The notes under the pieces were generated by a model. It was not told the origin of the DNA and searched no databases. It was given only the letters and a program-made list of their open reading frames with translations. 64,000 nucleotides of DNA from Acidovorax sp. NB1 (lineage in GTDB: Bacteria > Pseudomonadota > Gammaproteobacteria > Burkholderiales > Burkholderiaceae_C), in contig NZ_BJHU01000026.1 of NCBI RefSeq assembly GCF_005405905.1, positions 205,108 to 269,107 on the forward strand. Direction: 5' to 3'. Made by a program: the position numbers and the translations under genes. Shown here one piece after another: positions 52,336 through 61,746 of this stretch. Every line of letters starts with the position of its first letter. The stretch's first letter is position 1.

Positions 52336-52388
52336 TCAAAATATGCCTTCTGCGCCTGTCCATCAAGCGCTTGTAGCTATCATTTTTA
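52336..52388 (+). repeat. dispersed ~50-bp repeat, copy 6
   Basis: TCAAAATATGCCTTCTGCGC, then CTGTCCATCAAGCGCTTG, then TAGCTATCATTTTTATA. It fills most of the 77-bp fliQ-fliR gap and shares TGTCCATCAAGCG and TAGCTATCATTTTT exactly with copy 2. Confidence 0.8.
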
Positions 52389-52403
52389 TAATTTTCTAGC
52401 GCC

Positions 52404-53174
52404 ATGATCACCTTCAGCGAAGCGCAGATCATGGCCTGGCTATCGCCCATTCTGTGGCCGTTTCTGCGTGTCCTGGCCCTGTTCTCGGTGGCGCCGGTGT
52501 TCTCGATGCGGGTGATCCCCATGCGCGTGAAGATCGGGCTGGCGTTTCTGGTGGCGCTGTGTGCCCAGGGGGTGCTCGGGGAGCAGCCGGTCATCAGCGT
52601 CAACGGCCGCGAGGCCCTGGGTGCCGTTGCGCAGCAGGTGGCAGTGGGCCTGGCCATTGGGTTCTCTGTGCGGCTCGTGTTCGCTGCCGTGGAACTCGCG
52701 GGGGAAATCATTGGATTGCAGATGGGGCTGAATTTCGCCTCTTTCTTCGATCCTTCCTCCAACGCGCAAATCAGTGCGGTGGCGCGCTTTTTTGGGCACA
52801 TGGCCACGCTGCTGTTTGTTGTGATCAACGGCCACCTGCTGATCCTGATGGCGGTAGTCAAAAGCTTTGACCGTTTCCCGGTCAACGGCAACTTCCTGCA
52901 GGCGCTGGCGCAAATGCGGCTGCACGAGCTGGGGGCGTCGCTCTTTTCGAGTGCACTCTGGATTGCCTTGCCCATGATTGCGCTGCTGCTGTTCGTCAAT
53001 CTGACGATGGGCGTCATCTCCCGGGTGGCGCCGCAGATGAACATCTATGCGGTGGGCTTTCCCGTCACGCTCACCGTGGGCATGCTGGGCATTGCCGCCA
53101 CGCTGCCCATGCTGGAGCAGCCCGTGCTGGCGCTGATGCAGCAGGCGGTAGACCTGTTTGCCGCGCAGCGATAG
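52404..53174 (+). CDS. fliR: export gate protein FliR
   Basis: 256 residues with about six hydrophobic segments. MITFSEAQIMAWLSPILWPF then LRVLALFSVAPVFSMRVIPM opens the protein; GEIIGLQMGLNFASFFDPSS is the conserved FliR block. It completes the FliPQR channel and is the last gene of the fliF-R operon. It is convergent with the response regulator gene, 35 bp away. Confidence 0.96.
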   Translation: MITFSEAQIMAWLSPILWPFLRVLALFSVAPVFSMRVIPMRVKIGLAFLVALCAQGVLGEQPVISVNGREALGAVAQQVAVGLAIGFSVRLVFAAVELAGEIIGLQMGLNFASFFDPSSNAQISAVARFFGHMATLLFVVINGHLLILMAVVKSFDRFPVNGNFLQALAQMRLHELGASLFSSALWIALPMIALLLFVNLTMGVISRVAPQMNIYAVGFPVTLTVGMLGIAATLPMLEQPVLALMQQAVDLFAAQR

Positions 53175-53209
53175 GGGTTGCACCAAGGCGTGGGAGGCGC
53201 CCCGTTTGC

Positions 53210-53839
53210 TCAGACCAGCTGGTTGCGGATGGCGTAGACGGTGAGTTCGGCGTTGTTGGACAGCTTGAGCTTTTCCAGCACGCGCGAGCGGTACACGCTC
53301 ACGGTCTTGGGGCTCAGCATCAGTTCTTCGGCAATGTCCGACAGCCGCCGCCCGGAGGCGATCTTGATCAGCGTCTGCAGCTCCCGCTCGGACAGCGTGG
53401 TATGCAGAGCCTCGGGGGTGGGCTGGGCCAGGCTGTCCGCCAGCATCTGGGCCACTTCTGCGGTGAGGTATTTGCGACCCTGCATCACCGTGCGCACGGC
53501 CGCGATCAGCTCGACCGGGTCCCCCGCCTTGTTGGCATAGCCCTGCGCGCCCGCCTTGAGGCAGCGCAGCGCGTACTGGTCTTCGGGGTACATGGACACC
53601 ACCAGCACCTTGATGGCGGAATGGGTCTCCCGCAGGCTGGTGAGCACTTCCAGGCCGCTGCGGCCCGGCATGTTCAGGTCCAGCAGCAGGACATCACAGG
53701 CGGCGGTGCGCAGAACCTCGCGCAGCTCGGAGTAGCCGCCCGCTTCGCCCGTGACCTGGATATCGGTCGCCTCGGCCAGCGTGTCGCGTATCCCGCGCCG
53801 CAGAACGGCATGGTCGTCGCACAGGACCACATGAATCAC
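53210..53839 (-). CDS. NarL/LuxR-family response regulator
   Basis: 209 residues. Receiver domain with D8-D9 (LCDDHAVLRRGI) and phospho-acceptor D54 (LLLDLNMPGRSG). LuxR-type helix-turn-helix at about 145-205 (LSERELQTLIKIASGRRLSD, LSPKTVSVYRSRVLEKLKLS). It overlaps the kinase gene by 4 bp (ATGA), so the two form a two-component pair. Its target genes are unknown; the setting between fliR and the che operon suggests, but does not show, motility control. Confidence 0.93.
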   Translation of the reverse strand: MIHVVLCDDHAVLRRGIRDTLAEATDIQVTGEAGGYSELREVLRTAACDVLLLDLNMPGRSGLEVLTSLRETHSAIKVLVVSMYPEDQYALRCLKAGAQGYANKAGDPVELIAAVRTVMQGRKYLTAEVAQMLADSLAQPTPEALHTTLSERELQTLIKIASGRRLSDIAEELMLSPKTVSVYRSRVLEKLKLSNNAELTVYAIRNQLV

Positions 53840-54945
53840 ATCGCATCTCCCGGGACTGTTGGTGGGTGCGATGGTAGCGGGATGGACAGGATGACCGACG
53901 TCCCTTGCCCTGGCCGGCTGCTGATGTCCAGCCAGCCGCCCACGGTGCGCGCCCTCTCCTGCAGGCCCTTGAGCCCGAAGGCCTTGGGCTTGTCGAGCAT
54001 CTCAGGGGCAATGCCCCGCCCGTTGTCTGCCACCTCCAGGGTCAGAACCCCTTCCTTGTCGGAGAGATCGATGTCCACCTTGCCGGGCTGGGCGTGTTTG
54101 GAGATGTTGGTCAGGGCTTCCTGCGCGGTGCGGTAGGCCACCAGCTGGATGTCTGCCGGGGTGTTGATGGTGTCGCTGCTGCTCTGCAGGCGGGTGGGGA
54201 CACCGGTGCGGCGTTCGAAACCGGCGGCCAGCCACTGCACGGCCGCCACCAGCCCCTGCTCCAGAATGGGGGGGCGCAGGTTCATCATGATGCGCTGGCT
54301 GGCACCGATGGCATGCTGCAGCATGTCGGCCGCCGAGCTGGCATGTTCTTGCATGGCGGCGTCCGTGCTGTGGCGGCCGATCCAGGCCACGTCAAAGCGC
54401 ACTGCAGTCAGTGCGCCGCCGATGTCATCGTGGATTTCGCGCGCGATGGACGCACGCTCCTGTTCGATGGAGGTTTGCAGGTGCTCCGCCAGCTCCGCCA
54501 GTCGGCGCTGGGACATGGCCAACTCGGCAACCGCCTGCTCGCGCATGCGCCGGGCCTCATGCACTTCCAGTGCACGTGCGATCACGTGGGGCAGGCGCTG
54601 AATATCGTCCTTGAGCAGGTAGTCGGCCACGCCCAGCCGCATGGCGTCTACGGCCGCCGCCTCGCCGATGGCGCCCGACAACAGGATGAAGGGCGGGTGT
54701 TGAGGCTTTTGCGCCACATGTGCCCACGCATCCAGTGCCGTGAACCCTGGCAGGCGGTAATCTGCCAGGATGATGTCGAACGATCCGGAGTCGGTGAGCC
54801 GCTGGAATTCGGAGAGGGTGTCTACCTGGCGCAACTGGCACTGGAGCCCGGACCGCCGCAGCGTTCGTCCCGCAAGTTCGTGATCAGCCAGTGAATCTTC
54901 GAGATGCAGGATTTCAAGGGTCTGGTCTGATGTTGCAGTGACCAT
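53836..54945 (-). CDS. HisKA_3 sensor kinase with N-terminal receiver domain
   Basis: 369 residues from the ATG at 54945; a TTG 11 codons earlier is in frame. Residues 10-125 form a receiver (ILHLEDS, phospho-acceptor D62 in LADYRLPGF). A coiled coil (about 130-165) leads to a HisKA_3 dimerisation domain with H172 (REIHDDIGGALTAVRFDV), then a HATPase domain (DNGRGIAPEMLDKPKAFGLK). No transmembrane segment or other sensor domain: it is cytoplasmic and probably takes its input by phosphorylation of its own receiver. Confidence 0.92.
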   Translation of the reverse strand: MVTATSDQTLEILHLEDSLADHELAGRTLRRSGLQCQLRQVDTLSEFQRLTDSGSFDIILADYRLPGFTALDAWAHVAQKPQHPPFILLSGAIGEAAAVDAMRLGVADYLLKDDIQRLPHVIARALEVHEARRMREQAVAELAMSQRRLAELAEHLQTSIEQERASIAREIHDDIGGALTAVRFDVAWIGRHSTDAAMQEHASSAADMLQHAIGASQRIMMNLRPPILEQGLVAAVQWLAAGFERRTGVPTRLQSSSDTINTPADIQLVAYRTAQEALTNISKHAQPGKVDIDLSDKEGVLTLEVADNGRGIAPEMLDKPKAFGLKGLQERARTVGGWLDISSRPGQGTSVILSIPLPSHPPTVPGDAM

Positions 54946-55130
54946 AGGAGCGCTATCATAGGATACAAATTGGAACAAACAAGGGTGTTTGTCCCGTTGG
55001 GGTGGTTTCGGCGTCGGCGTCCAATGGGCGCGGATGCTACGGTGTGCACAAAGCTTGGAAGTCTTTGACGCATGTATCGTAGTCCCGTGTTTTTGCGTGC
55101 TTTGCTGCTACGTGCTGCGATGGAGAAACG

Positions 55131-55577
55131 ATGCAATCTACGCTAACAACGCCTGGAGGGCCTGCAGTCCAGGTTCCCGTCATGGTGGCGGCGGAACTGC
55201 AGGACTCCTTGCTGGTGGTGATGCACGACCTTCACCGCCTGGAGGGGCTGCTGAACCACGCCACGGACAATCTGCTCGAGCGTTTCGGCGAGGCCAATGC
55301 GATGCTGACCGACGCGGTGGTCTCGGACTCTCCCGAACTGGTGGCGGCGCGGGCTGCGCTGCGCAGCGCGGTGACGGAGTTGCAGTTCCAGGACATGGCA
55401 TCCCAACTGATCTGGCATACCACCAAGGTGCTGCAGGGTTGCGCTTTTCGCCTGGCCTCGGAAGCCATGGGCCATGAAGATGGCGAAGACGCGGCGCCTT
55501 TTGCAGAGATGGCGCCAGACAGGCCGAACCCTGTCACCCAGAGCGAGATGGATGCAGGTTCGGTGGACCTGTTTTGA
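55131..55577 (+). CDS. small CheZ-like chemotaxis protein (putative CheY-P phosphatase)
   Basis: 148 residues, mostly helical, with GGAGAAACG just before the ATG. The segment ELQFQDMASQLIWHT aligns with the CheZ catalytic helix: F86-x-D88-x3-Q92-L-I here, F131-x-D133-x3-Q137-V-I in the CheZ of this window. The C-terminus is DAGSVDLF, the last six residues being identical to those of the CheD encoded 5 kb downstream, and like CheZ it ends in Phe after an acidic stretch. It lies 49 bp before the second cheY and leads the che operon. Phosphatase activity is inference; a scaffold role is possible. Confidence 0.6.
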   Translation: MQSTLTTPGGPAVQVPVMVAAELQDSLLVVMHDLHRLEGLLNHATDNLLERFGEANAMLTDAVVSDSPELVAARAALRSAVTELQFQDMASQLIWHTTKVLQGCAFRLASEAMGHEDGEDAAPFAEMAPDRPNPVTQSEMDAGSVDLF

Positions 55578-55604
55578 CCTTCACATCATTGGTTAGCCTA
55601 TATA
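55574..55604 (+). promoter_or_regulatory. possible sigma-70 promoter before cheY2-cheA
   Basis: TTGACC (55574-55579, overlapping the preceding stop codon) and CTATATA about 18 bp later (55598-55604). It lies 23 bp before the cheY2 ATG, so the leader would be very short. The AT-rich -10 stands out in this GC-rich DNA, but the call is tentative. Confidence 0.35.
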
Positions 55605-55626
55605 TTCAAGTCAGTTGGAGCCATAC

Positions 55627-55989
55627 ATGCAATCGATCCTTGCCGTAGATGATTCACCTTCCATGCGGAAAATGGTGTCGTTCACCCTCACGGGCGCCGG
55701 CTATCACGTCGTGGAGGCAGTGGATGGGCAAGACGCCCTTGAAAAAGCCGAGACGCACAACATCGATCTGGTGCTGGCAGACCAGAACATGCCCCGGCTC
55801 GATGGCATTGGCCTGACCCGCAAGCTGCGCGAGCACCCCAAATTCAAAACCATTCCCATCCTGATCCTGACGACGGAGTCGAGCGACCAGATGAAGCAGG
55901 CTGGCCGCACTGCCGGTGCGACGGGCTGGCTGGTGAAGCCTTTCGATCCCAATCGTCTGATCGAAGTCATCCAGAAGGTGATCCGCTGA
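55627..55989 (+). CDS. cheY: chemotaxis response regulator CheY (second copy)
   Basis: 120 residues from the ATG at 55627 (MQSILAVDDSPSMRKMV). D8-D9, phospho-acceptor D52 (LADQNMPRLDG), T82/T83 and K104 (GWLVKPFDP) are all present. It differs clearly from the CheY near cheZ (different alpha4-beta5 face: TTESSDQMKQAGRTAGATGW) and resembles the CheY-type sink or accessory regulators encoded beside cheA in many bacteria. It lies 40 bp before cheA. Confidence 0.93.
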   Translation: MQSILAVDDSPSMRKMVSFTLTGAGYHVVEAVDGQDALEKAETHNIDLVLADQNMPRLDGIGLTRKLREHPKFKTIPILILTTESSDQMKQAGRTAGATGWLVKPFDPNRLIEVIQKVIR

Positions 55990-56029
55990 GCCGGGTTGAC
56001 TGAGACCATCAAGTACACAGGAGCCCACC

Positions 56030-58171
56030 ATGGCGGAAAGCTACCAAGAAGGATCGGGTGCAGGCGCTGACTTCGACCTGAGCCAGTTCTATCAGATATT
56101 TTTCGAGGAAGCGGGCGAGAACCTCGACCAGATGGAGCAGATGCTTCTGGATCTGGATCTGAGCAGTGCCAACGATGAAGAACTCAACGGCATTTTTCGC
56201 TGTGCACATTCGATCAAGGGCGGCTCTGCCACCTTCGGGTTTTCCGACGTTGCGGAACTGACCCACCAGATGGAGTCGCTGCTGGACCGCCTGCGTCGCC
56301 ATGAACTGCAGCCGATTCCCCAGATGGTGGATGTGTTGCTGGAGTCTGCCGATGCGTCGCGCAGCCTTCTTGCCCGGCACCAGGCCGGTGGCCAGGGCGA
56401 AGCGGTTTCCACGACCTCCCTCGTGCGCCGCATCAGCGACCTTGCAGCGGGCCTGGTGCCCAGCGATGCTCCCGCTGTCGCAGCGCCCCCCCCACCGCCG
56501 CCTCCACCGGCGGCCGCTGCGCCAGCACCTGCGCCCAAGGCTGCCACCCCCGCCGTGGCCGGGCAAGCCCGTCAACTCGAAATCCAGATCGGCCCCCTTG
56601 AGCGGCCAGCGCAGGCAGACGCCATCAAGGAGCTGTTCCGCGACATTCCTGGCCTGGGTGCCATTCGTGATCTGCCCGCCACCGAGGCCAACACGCGCCT
56701 TTTTGCGGTAGAGACCAGCTCCACCAACGACGATCTCCTGGATCTGTTTGCTTTCCACGTGTCCAAGGAGCAGGTGTTGATCCGTGACGCTGGGGCTGCC
56801 GCAGGTGAGCCTGCTGCAGAGCCGGTAGACGAGGACGCCGCGTTGGCGGTAGATACATCCGGTGGCGAGACGCCGTATGGCTTCTTCAACGGCGCGCCCG
56901 GCGCACCCTCTGAGGCCTCGCAGGCAGTCACCCAAGCCCCCGCCCAGGCCGCCCCCAAGGCCGCAGCTCCCAAAGCCGAGCCCAAGGCGGCCATGCAGGC
57001 GCAAATGGAGTCCACGACCATTCGGGTCGATGTCAAGAAGGTCGATCAGCTCATCAACTTGGTGGGCGAGCTGGTGATCACACAGGCCATGCTGGCGCAG
57101 AACAGCCGCGGGCTGGATGCCGGGCTCTACCAGCAACTGCTGGCCGGCCTGGCCGACCTGGATCGCAATACCCGGGACCTGCAAGAGTCGGTGATGTCGA
57201 TCCGCATGATTCCCATGTCCATCGTGTTCAGCCGCTTCCCGCGCATGCTGCGCGATCTGGCCAACAAGCTGGGCAAGAAGGTGGAACTGGTCACTCTGGG
57301 TGAAGCGACCGAGCTGGACAAGGGCTTGGTCGAAAAGATCACCGACCCGCTGACCCACCTGGTGCGCAACAGCTGCGACCATGGCATCGAAATGCCCGCA
57401 GACCGCCTGGCCAAGGGCAAGTCCGAGCACGGCACCATCACGCTGTCGGCTTCCCATCAGGGCGGCTCGATCGTGATCGAAGTGCGCGACGATGGCCGGG
57501 GCCTTTCCCGCGAAAAGATCCTGAGCAAGGCGCAGGAGCGGGGCATTGAAGTGTCCGAACAGATGAGCGATGCCGAGGTATGGCAGCTGATCTTTGCCCC
57601 AGGCTTCTCCACGGCGGATGAGGTCACCGACGTGTCCGGGCGCGGTGTGGGCATGGACGTGGTCAAGCGCAACATCGCTGCGCTCAATGGCTCGGTGGAG
57701 ATCGACTCGGCCGAGGGCTACGGCATGAAGGTGTCTGTGCGCCTGCCGTTGACACTGGCGATCATGGACGGCATGTCGGTCGGGGTTGGCGAAGAGGTGT
57801 ACATCCTCCCACTGTCTTCCGTGGTCGAGTCGTTCCAGGTCAATGCCGACGACGTGAGCACGGTGGCACAAGGCTCGCAGCTGGTGAAGGTGCGCGACGA
57901 GTACATGCCCGTGATCGCGCTGGAGAAGATCTTCCAGGTTCCTCGATTCGATCTCAACAAATCCAGCAACATCATGGTGGTGGTCGAGGCCGATGGCAGC
58001 CGTGTGGCGCTGCTGGTTGATGAGCTGCTGGGGCAGCACCAGGTGGTGGTCAAGAACCTGGAGTCGAACTACCGCAAGGTGCCCAATGTGTCAGGCGCCA
58101 CCATCCTGGGAGATGGCACGGTGGCGCTGATTCTGGACACGGGTGGCCTGGTGCGCCGGGCTCGCCACTGA
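56030..58171 (+). CDS. cheA: chemotaxis histidine kinase CheA
   Basis: 713 residues. P1/Hpt with H60 ([17 protein letters not shown]); a Pro/Ala linker (about 150-180); a CheY/CheB-binding region (about 185-250); a second Ala/Pro linker; the P3 dimerisation part ([20 protein letters not shown]). The kinase domain has [12 protein letters not shown] (N box), DDGRGL and [20 protein letters not shown]. The C-terminal P5 CheW-like domain runs from about 575. All catalytic parts are intact. It is 55 bp before cheW. Confidence 0.97.
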   Translation: MAESYQEGSGAGADFDLSQFYQIFFEEAGENLDQMEQMLLDLDLSSANDEELNGIFRCAHSIKGGSATFGFSDVAELTHQMESLLDRLRRHELQPIPQMVDVLLESADASRSLLARHQAGGQGEAVSTTSLVRRISDLAAGLVPSDAPAVAAPPPPPPPPAAAAPAPAPKAATPAVAGQARQLEIQIGPLERPAQADAIKELFRDIPGLGAIRDLPATEANTRLFAVETSSTNDDLLDLFAFHVSKEQVLIRDAGAAAGEPAAEPVDEDAALAVDTSGGETPYGFFNGAPGAPSEASQAVTQAPAQAAPKAAAPKAEPKAAMQAQMESTTIRVDVKKVDQLINLVGELVITQAMLAQNSRGLDAGLYQQLLAGLADLDRNTRDLQESVMSIRMIPMSIVFSRFPRMLRDLANKLGKKVELVTLGEATELDKGLVEKITDPLTHLVRNSCDHGIEMPADRLAKGKSEHGTITLSASHQGGSIVIEVRDDGRGLSREKILSKAQERGIEVSEQMSDAEVWQLIFAPGFSTADEVTDVSGRGVGMDVVKRNIAALNGSVEIDSAEGYGMKVSVRLPLTLAIMDGMSVGVGEEVYILPLSSVVESFQVNADDVSTVAQGSQLVKVRDEYMPVIALEKIFQVPRFDLNKSSNIMVVVEADGSRVALLVDELLGQHQVVVKNLESNYRKVPNVSGATILGDGTVALILDTGGLVRRARH

Positions 58172-58226
58172 GGATTCAAGCGTCTGGCCTATTGGGCCCG
58201 GCGCTGTCATGAAAGGAGAATGCACC

Positions 58227-58715
58227 ATGAGTGTGATTGGTAAGACGGCAGACGCAGCGCCGACAGGTGCTCGTGAATATCTGACATTCCGCCTCGATCA
58301 GGAAGAGTACGGCATCGACATCCTGAAGGTGCAGGAAATCAGGGGCTACGAGCCTCCGACGCGCATCGCCAATGCGCCCGATTTCATCAAGGGCGTGACC
58401 AACCTGCGCGGGACGATTGTTCCCATTGTGGACATGCGCCTGAAGTTCAACTGCGCGCAGGCCGACTACAACAGTTTCACCGTGGTCATCATCCTCAACC
58501 TGCGCAACCGGGTGGTCGGGATCGTGGTGGACTCCGTCAGCGATGTGATGGAGCTGACGCCCGAGAGCATCCGCTCGGCGCCTGACATCGAGAGCGCCAT
58601 CGACAACAGCTGCATCCTGGGGCTGGGGTCGGTGGGTGAGCGCATGCTGATCCTGCTTGACATCGAAAAACTCATGTCGAGCGTGGATATGGGATTGGTA
58701 ACCGCCAACGAATAG
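58227..58715 (+). CDS. cheW: chemotaxis coupling protein CheW
   Basis: 162 residues from the ATG at 58227, which has AAAGGAG 8 bp upstream. [20 protein letters not shown] then [20 protein letters not shown] and [19 protein letters not shown] are CheW hallmarks, as is [14 protein letters not shown] at the end. It couples receptors to CheA. In related clusters a receptor gene often follows; here cheR comes next. Confidence 0.97.
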   Translation: MSVIGKTADAAPTGAREYLTFRLDQEEYGIDILKVQEIRGYEPPTRIANAPDFIKGVTNLRGTIVPIVDMRLKFNCAQADYNSFTVVIILNLRNRVVGIVVDSVSDVMELTPESIRSAPDIESAIDNSCILGLGSVGERMLILLDIEKLMSSVDMGLVTANE

Positions 58716-58821
58716 GGCGCAACGACGGTCAACAACCATTGGTGGCCCAGGCACATGTCGGGTCGCAGGCCGTGCTTGCGAACCTTTTGGAGCGAACAGG
58801 ATTTCCCTTCGGACGATCAAT

Positions 58822-59727
58822 ATGGCCCACACCACCAGTGCCTCCGTTTCAGCCCGGTCTGCCCCTTCGCGGGTGGATCCGGCCTACGCTGCAGCGGAGG
58901 CCCCCTCGGGGCCCTTGGCCCAGGGCCGCGAGTTTGTCTGGACCAACGCAGACTTCGCCCGCGTCCAGGCGCTGATTTACCAGCGCGCCGGCATCAGCCT
59001 GCACGACGGCAAACACGCCATGGTCTACAGCCGGCTGTCGCGCCGGCTGCGGGACACAGGGCACACCAGCTTTCACGAGTACCTCAGCTGGCTTGAGAAC
59101 CACGATGGGCCGGAGTGGCAAGAGTTCGTCAATGCGCTCACCACCAACCTGACGGCCTTTTTCCGCGAGCAGCACCACTTCGAGATCTTTGCATCGCATC
59201 TGCGCTCCAAGCCCTCGGCCAATTGGAAGGTGTGGTGCAACGCGGCGTCTACCGGTGAGGAGCCGTATTCAATCGTCATGACGGCCTTCGAAGCGCTGGG
59301 TGCCAATGCCTCATTCAAGCTCACGGCCAGCGATATCGACTCGCGAGTGCTGGCCACAGCCGCGCAGGGGGTGTACCGGCTGGATGGTCTCAAAGGGGTG
59401 AGCCCGGAGCGCCTGCAAAAGTTCTTTTTGCGGGGCAAGGGCGGCAACGCAGGCATGGTGCGCGCCAAGCCCGAATTGCGCCGGGTTATTGACTTCATGA
59501 GCGTGAACCTCATCCGCGATGACTGGCCTTTCAAAGAGCCCTTTGACGTGGTCTTCTGCCGCAACGTGATGATCTACTTCGATGCGCCCACGCAGCGGAA
59601 GGTGCTGGAGCGTATCCACCGGGTGCTCAAGCCGGGGGGGATGTTGTTTGTCGGCCATGCCGAAAACTTCAGCGAATCCCGCGATCTGTTTACCCTGCGT
59701 GGCAAGACGGTGTACGAGCGCCGTTGA
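58822..59727 (+). CDS. cheR: receptor methyltransferase CheR
   Basis: 301 residues. The N-terminal helical domain (FARVQALIYQRAGISLHDGK) precedes the SAM domain: LTTNLTAFFREQHHFEIF, KVWCNAASTGEEPYSIVMTA and FDVVFCRNVMIYFDAPTQRK are the family blocks. It methylates Glu residues of chemoreceptors. The first ~30 residues are variable and a later start is possible. It lies 106 bp after cheW and 30 bp before cheD. Confidence 0.96.
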   Translation: MAHTTSASVSARSAPSRVDPAYAAAEAPSGPLAQGREFVWTNADFARVQALIYQRAGISLHDGKHAMVYSRLSRRLRDTGHTSFHEYLSWLENHDGPEWQEFVNALTTNLTAFFREQHHFEIFASHLRSKPSANWKVWCNAASTGEEPYSIVMTAFEALGANASFKLTASDIDSRVLATAAQGVYRLDGLKGVSPERLQKFFLRGKGGNAGMVRAKPELRRVIDFMSVNLIRDDWPFKEPFDVVFCRNVMIYFDAPTQRKVLERIHRVLKPGGMLFVGHAENFSESRDLFTLRGKTVYERR

Positions 59728-59757
59728 CCTGTCCATGTTGTCTTGCAACCAGCACCC

Positions 59758-60501
59758 ATGACCAGCATCCAAGCAGGCACATCTTCCCCCATGACCACCA
59801 CCCCAGGCTCATCTGAACGGCGCCGCGCACCGCGCATAGCGCCCCTGAGCGCGGATATCTACGCTGCGGGTGCTGCGCCTGCGCGCGAGTCCTCGTTGCA
59901 GGAGCTCAAGGCGCACAGCCGCAAGCCGGGGGAGGCATCGTTTTTCTACCTGGACCACCACTTCCAGCACAACGCCGTGAAGGTGCTGCCGGGGGAATAC
60001 TTCGTAGCGGATGAAAGCATGGTCATCATGACCGTGCTGGGCTCCTGTATTGCGGCCTGCCTGTGGGACAGCCGTGCGCGTGTGGGGGGGATGAACCACT
60101 TCATGCTGCCCGATGGTGACCTGGCAGATGCGTCGGGGCGATACGGTTCCTACGCCATGGAGTTGCTCATTAATGAGATGCTGAAGATGGGGGCGCGCCG
60201 CGAAACCATGCAGGCCAAGATTTTTGGTGGCGCACAGGTGATGCACAACTTCACCACGATGAACGTGGGCGAGCGGAACACCAATTTTGTGCTCAACTAC
60301 CTGCACACAGAGCGCATTCCCATCGTCTCGGAGGATGTGCTCGATATTTACCCGCGCAAGGTGGTTTTCTTCCCGGTGACGGGGAAGGCCATGGTCAAGC
60401 GCTTGGCCCATGCCCATCCCGAGGCCCTGGCCCAGGACGCACGCGGCAATGCCGCTACGGTGGCCAAGTCCACTGCCGGTGGTTCTGTTGATCTGTTTTG
60501 A
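59758..60501 (+). CDS. cheD: receptor glutamine deamidase CheD
   Basis: 247 residues from the ATG at 59758; the ATG at 59791 is another option. The core has VLGSCIAACLWDSRARVGGM and NHFMLP, giving the catalytic Cys and His, followed by KIFGGAQVMHNFTTMNVGER. A basic N-terminal ~60 residues and a C-terminal ~45 residues extend the usual CheD. The last six residues, GSVDLF, are identical to those of the small CheZ-like protein. It lies 15 bp before cheB. Confidence 0.95.
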   Translation: MTSIQAGTSSPMTTTPGSSERRRAPRIAPLSADIYAAGAAPARESSLQELKAHSRKPGEASFFYLDHHFQHNAVKVLPGEYFVADESMVIMTVLGSCIAACLWDSRARVGGMNHFMLPDGDLADASGRYGSYAMELLINEMLKMGARRETMQAKIFGGAQVMHNFTTMNVGERNTNFVLNYLHTERIPIVSEDVLDIYPRKVVFFPVTGKAMVKRLAHAHPEALAQDARGNAATVAKSTAGGSVDLF

Positions 60502-60516
60502 GGAAGGTTTGCGTTA

Positions 60517-61611
60517 ATGAGCAGGAAAATCCGGGTGATCGTGGTGGACGATTCGGCGCTGGTCCGCAGTCTGCTGTCCGAGATCATCAACCGGCAGCGC
60601 GACATGGAGTGCATTGGCACGGCCAATGACCCTTTGGTGGCGCGCGAGATGATCCGTGAGCTGAATCCGGATGTCATCACGCTGGATGTCGAGATGCCAC
60701 GCATGGATGGCATTGATTTTCTCGGCCGCTTGATGCGGCTGCGCCCCATGCCGGTGGTGATGATTTCCACACTGACCGAACGCGGGGCTGAGGTCACGAT
60801 GAAAGCCCTGGAGCTTGGTGCCATCGATTTTGTTGCCAAGCCGCGTGTGGGCCTGGCCAGTGGGCTCAATGACCTGGCGGCCCAGATCGTGGACAAGATT
60901 CGCGTGGCAGCCGTGGCACAGGTTCGCCGCGCGCCGGTGCGTGAAGCGGCACCTGCGGGTGGTGGGGCAGCGCACGCGCCCGCACCGGCGTCTGCCCTGT
61001 TGGGTCGGCTGTCCACGGAAAAGCTGATCTGCATCGGCGCGTCCACGGGGGGGACAGAGGCGATCAAGGAAGTGCTGGTCCAGATGCCGGCCGACTCACC
61101 CGCCATCGTGATCACCCAGCACATGCCCCCGGGGTTCACCACCAGTTTTGCGGCCCGGCTGAACGGGCTGTGCCAGATCACGGTGAAAGAGGCTGTCAAT
61201 GGCGAGCGCATCTTGCCGGGCCATGCTTACATTGCGCCGGGTGGCACGCAGTTCCATGTGGCACGCAGTGGCGCCAACTACGTGGCCGTGGTCGATGACG
61301 GCCCCCCGGTCAACCGCCACAAGCCCTCGGTGGAGGTGCTCTTCAAATCCGCGGCTGCCGTGGTGGGGCGCAACGCCTTCGGCATCATGCTCACCGGCAT
61401 GGGCAACGATGGTGCCGCTGCTATGCGCGAGATGAAGGACGCCGGGAGCTACAACTATGTGCAGGACGAGGCGACCTGCATCGTCTTCGGCATGCCGCGC
61501 GAGGCCATCGCCCATGGGGCGGCCGATGAGGTGTTGCCGCTCGGCCAGATTGCTCCAGCGCTGATCACACGCTTGCGCGGCGCGACAGACCGGCTGCACC
61601 ACCGCATCTGA
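60517..61611 (+). CDS. cheB: receptor methylesterase CheB
   Basis: 364 residues. Receiver with D11-D12 and phospho-acceptor D57 ([12 protein letters not shown]), then an Ala/Pro linker (about 138-162), then the esterase with catalytic triad S176 ([10 protein letters not shown]), H202 (QHMPPGFT) and D298 (GMGNDGA). Complete and of normal length. It removes methyl groups from receptors under CheA control. It is the last gene of the che operon. Confidence 0.97.
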   Translation: MSRKIRVIVVDDSALVRSLLSEIINRQRDMECIGTANDPLVAREMIRELNPDVITLDVEMPRMDGIDFLGRLMRLRPMPVVMISTLTERGAEVTMKALELGAIDFVAKPRVGLASGLNDLAAQIVDKIRVAAVAQVRRAPVREAAPAGGGAAHAPAPASALLGRLSTEKLICIGASTGGTEAIKEVLVQMPADSPAIVITQHMPPGFTTSFAARLNGLCQITVKEAVNGERILPGHAYIAPGGTQFHVARSGANYVAVVDDGPPVNRHKPSVEVLFKSAAAVVGRNAFGIMLTGMGNDGAAAMREMKDAGSYNYVQDEATCIVFGMPREAIAHGAADEVLPLGQIAPALITRLRGATDRLHHRI

Positions 61612-61746
61612 GGTTCTGCGCCTACCCTCGGTGCATGCAGCGCGGGTGGCCGTGGGGGCTGCCTGGGGCTGCGGCCCACATGTGGCACGCTGCCATTAGC
61701 GCCGCTGCCTGTTTGATACCCATGCGAGCGGCGAGGCACACCATCT

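Noticed and set aside
56009..58039. 676-codon open frame opposite cheA
   Set aside because: Composition is typical of a shadow frame (His, Gly, Arg, Ala) and cheA is complete on the other strand.
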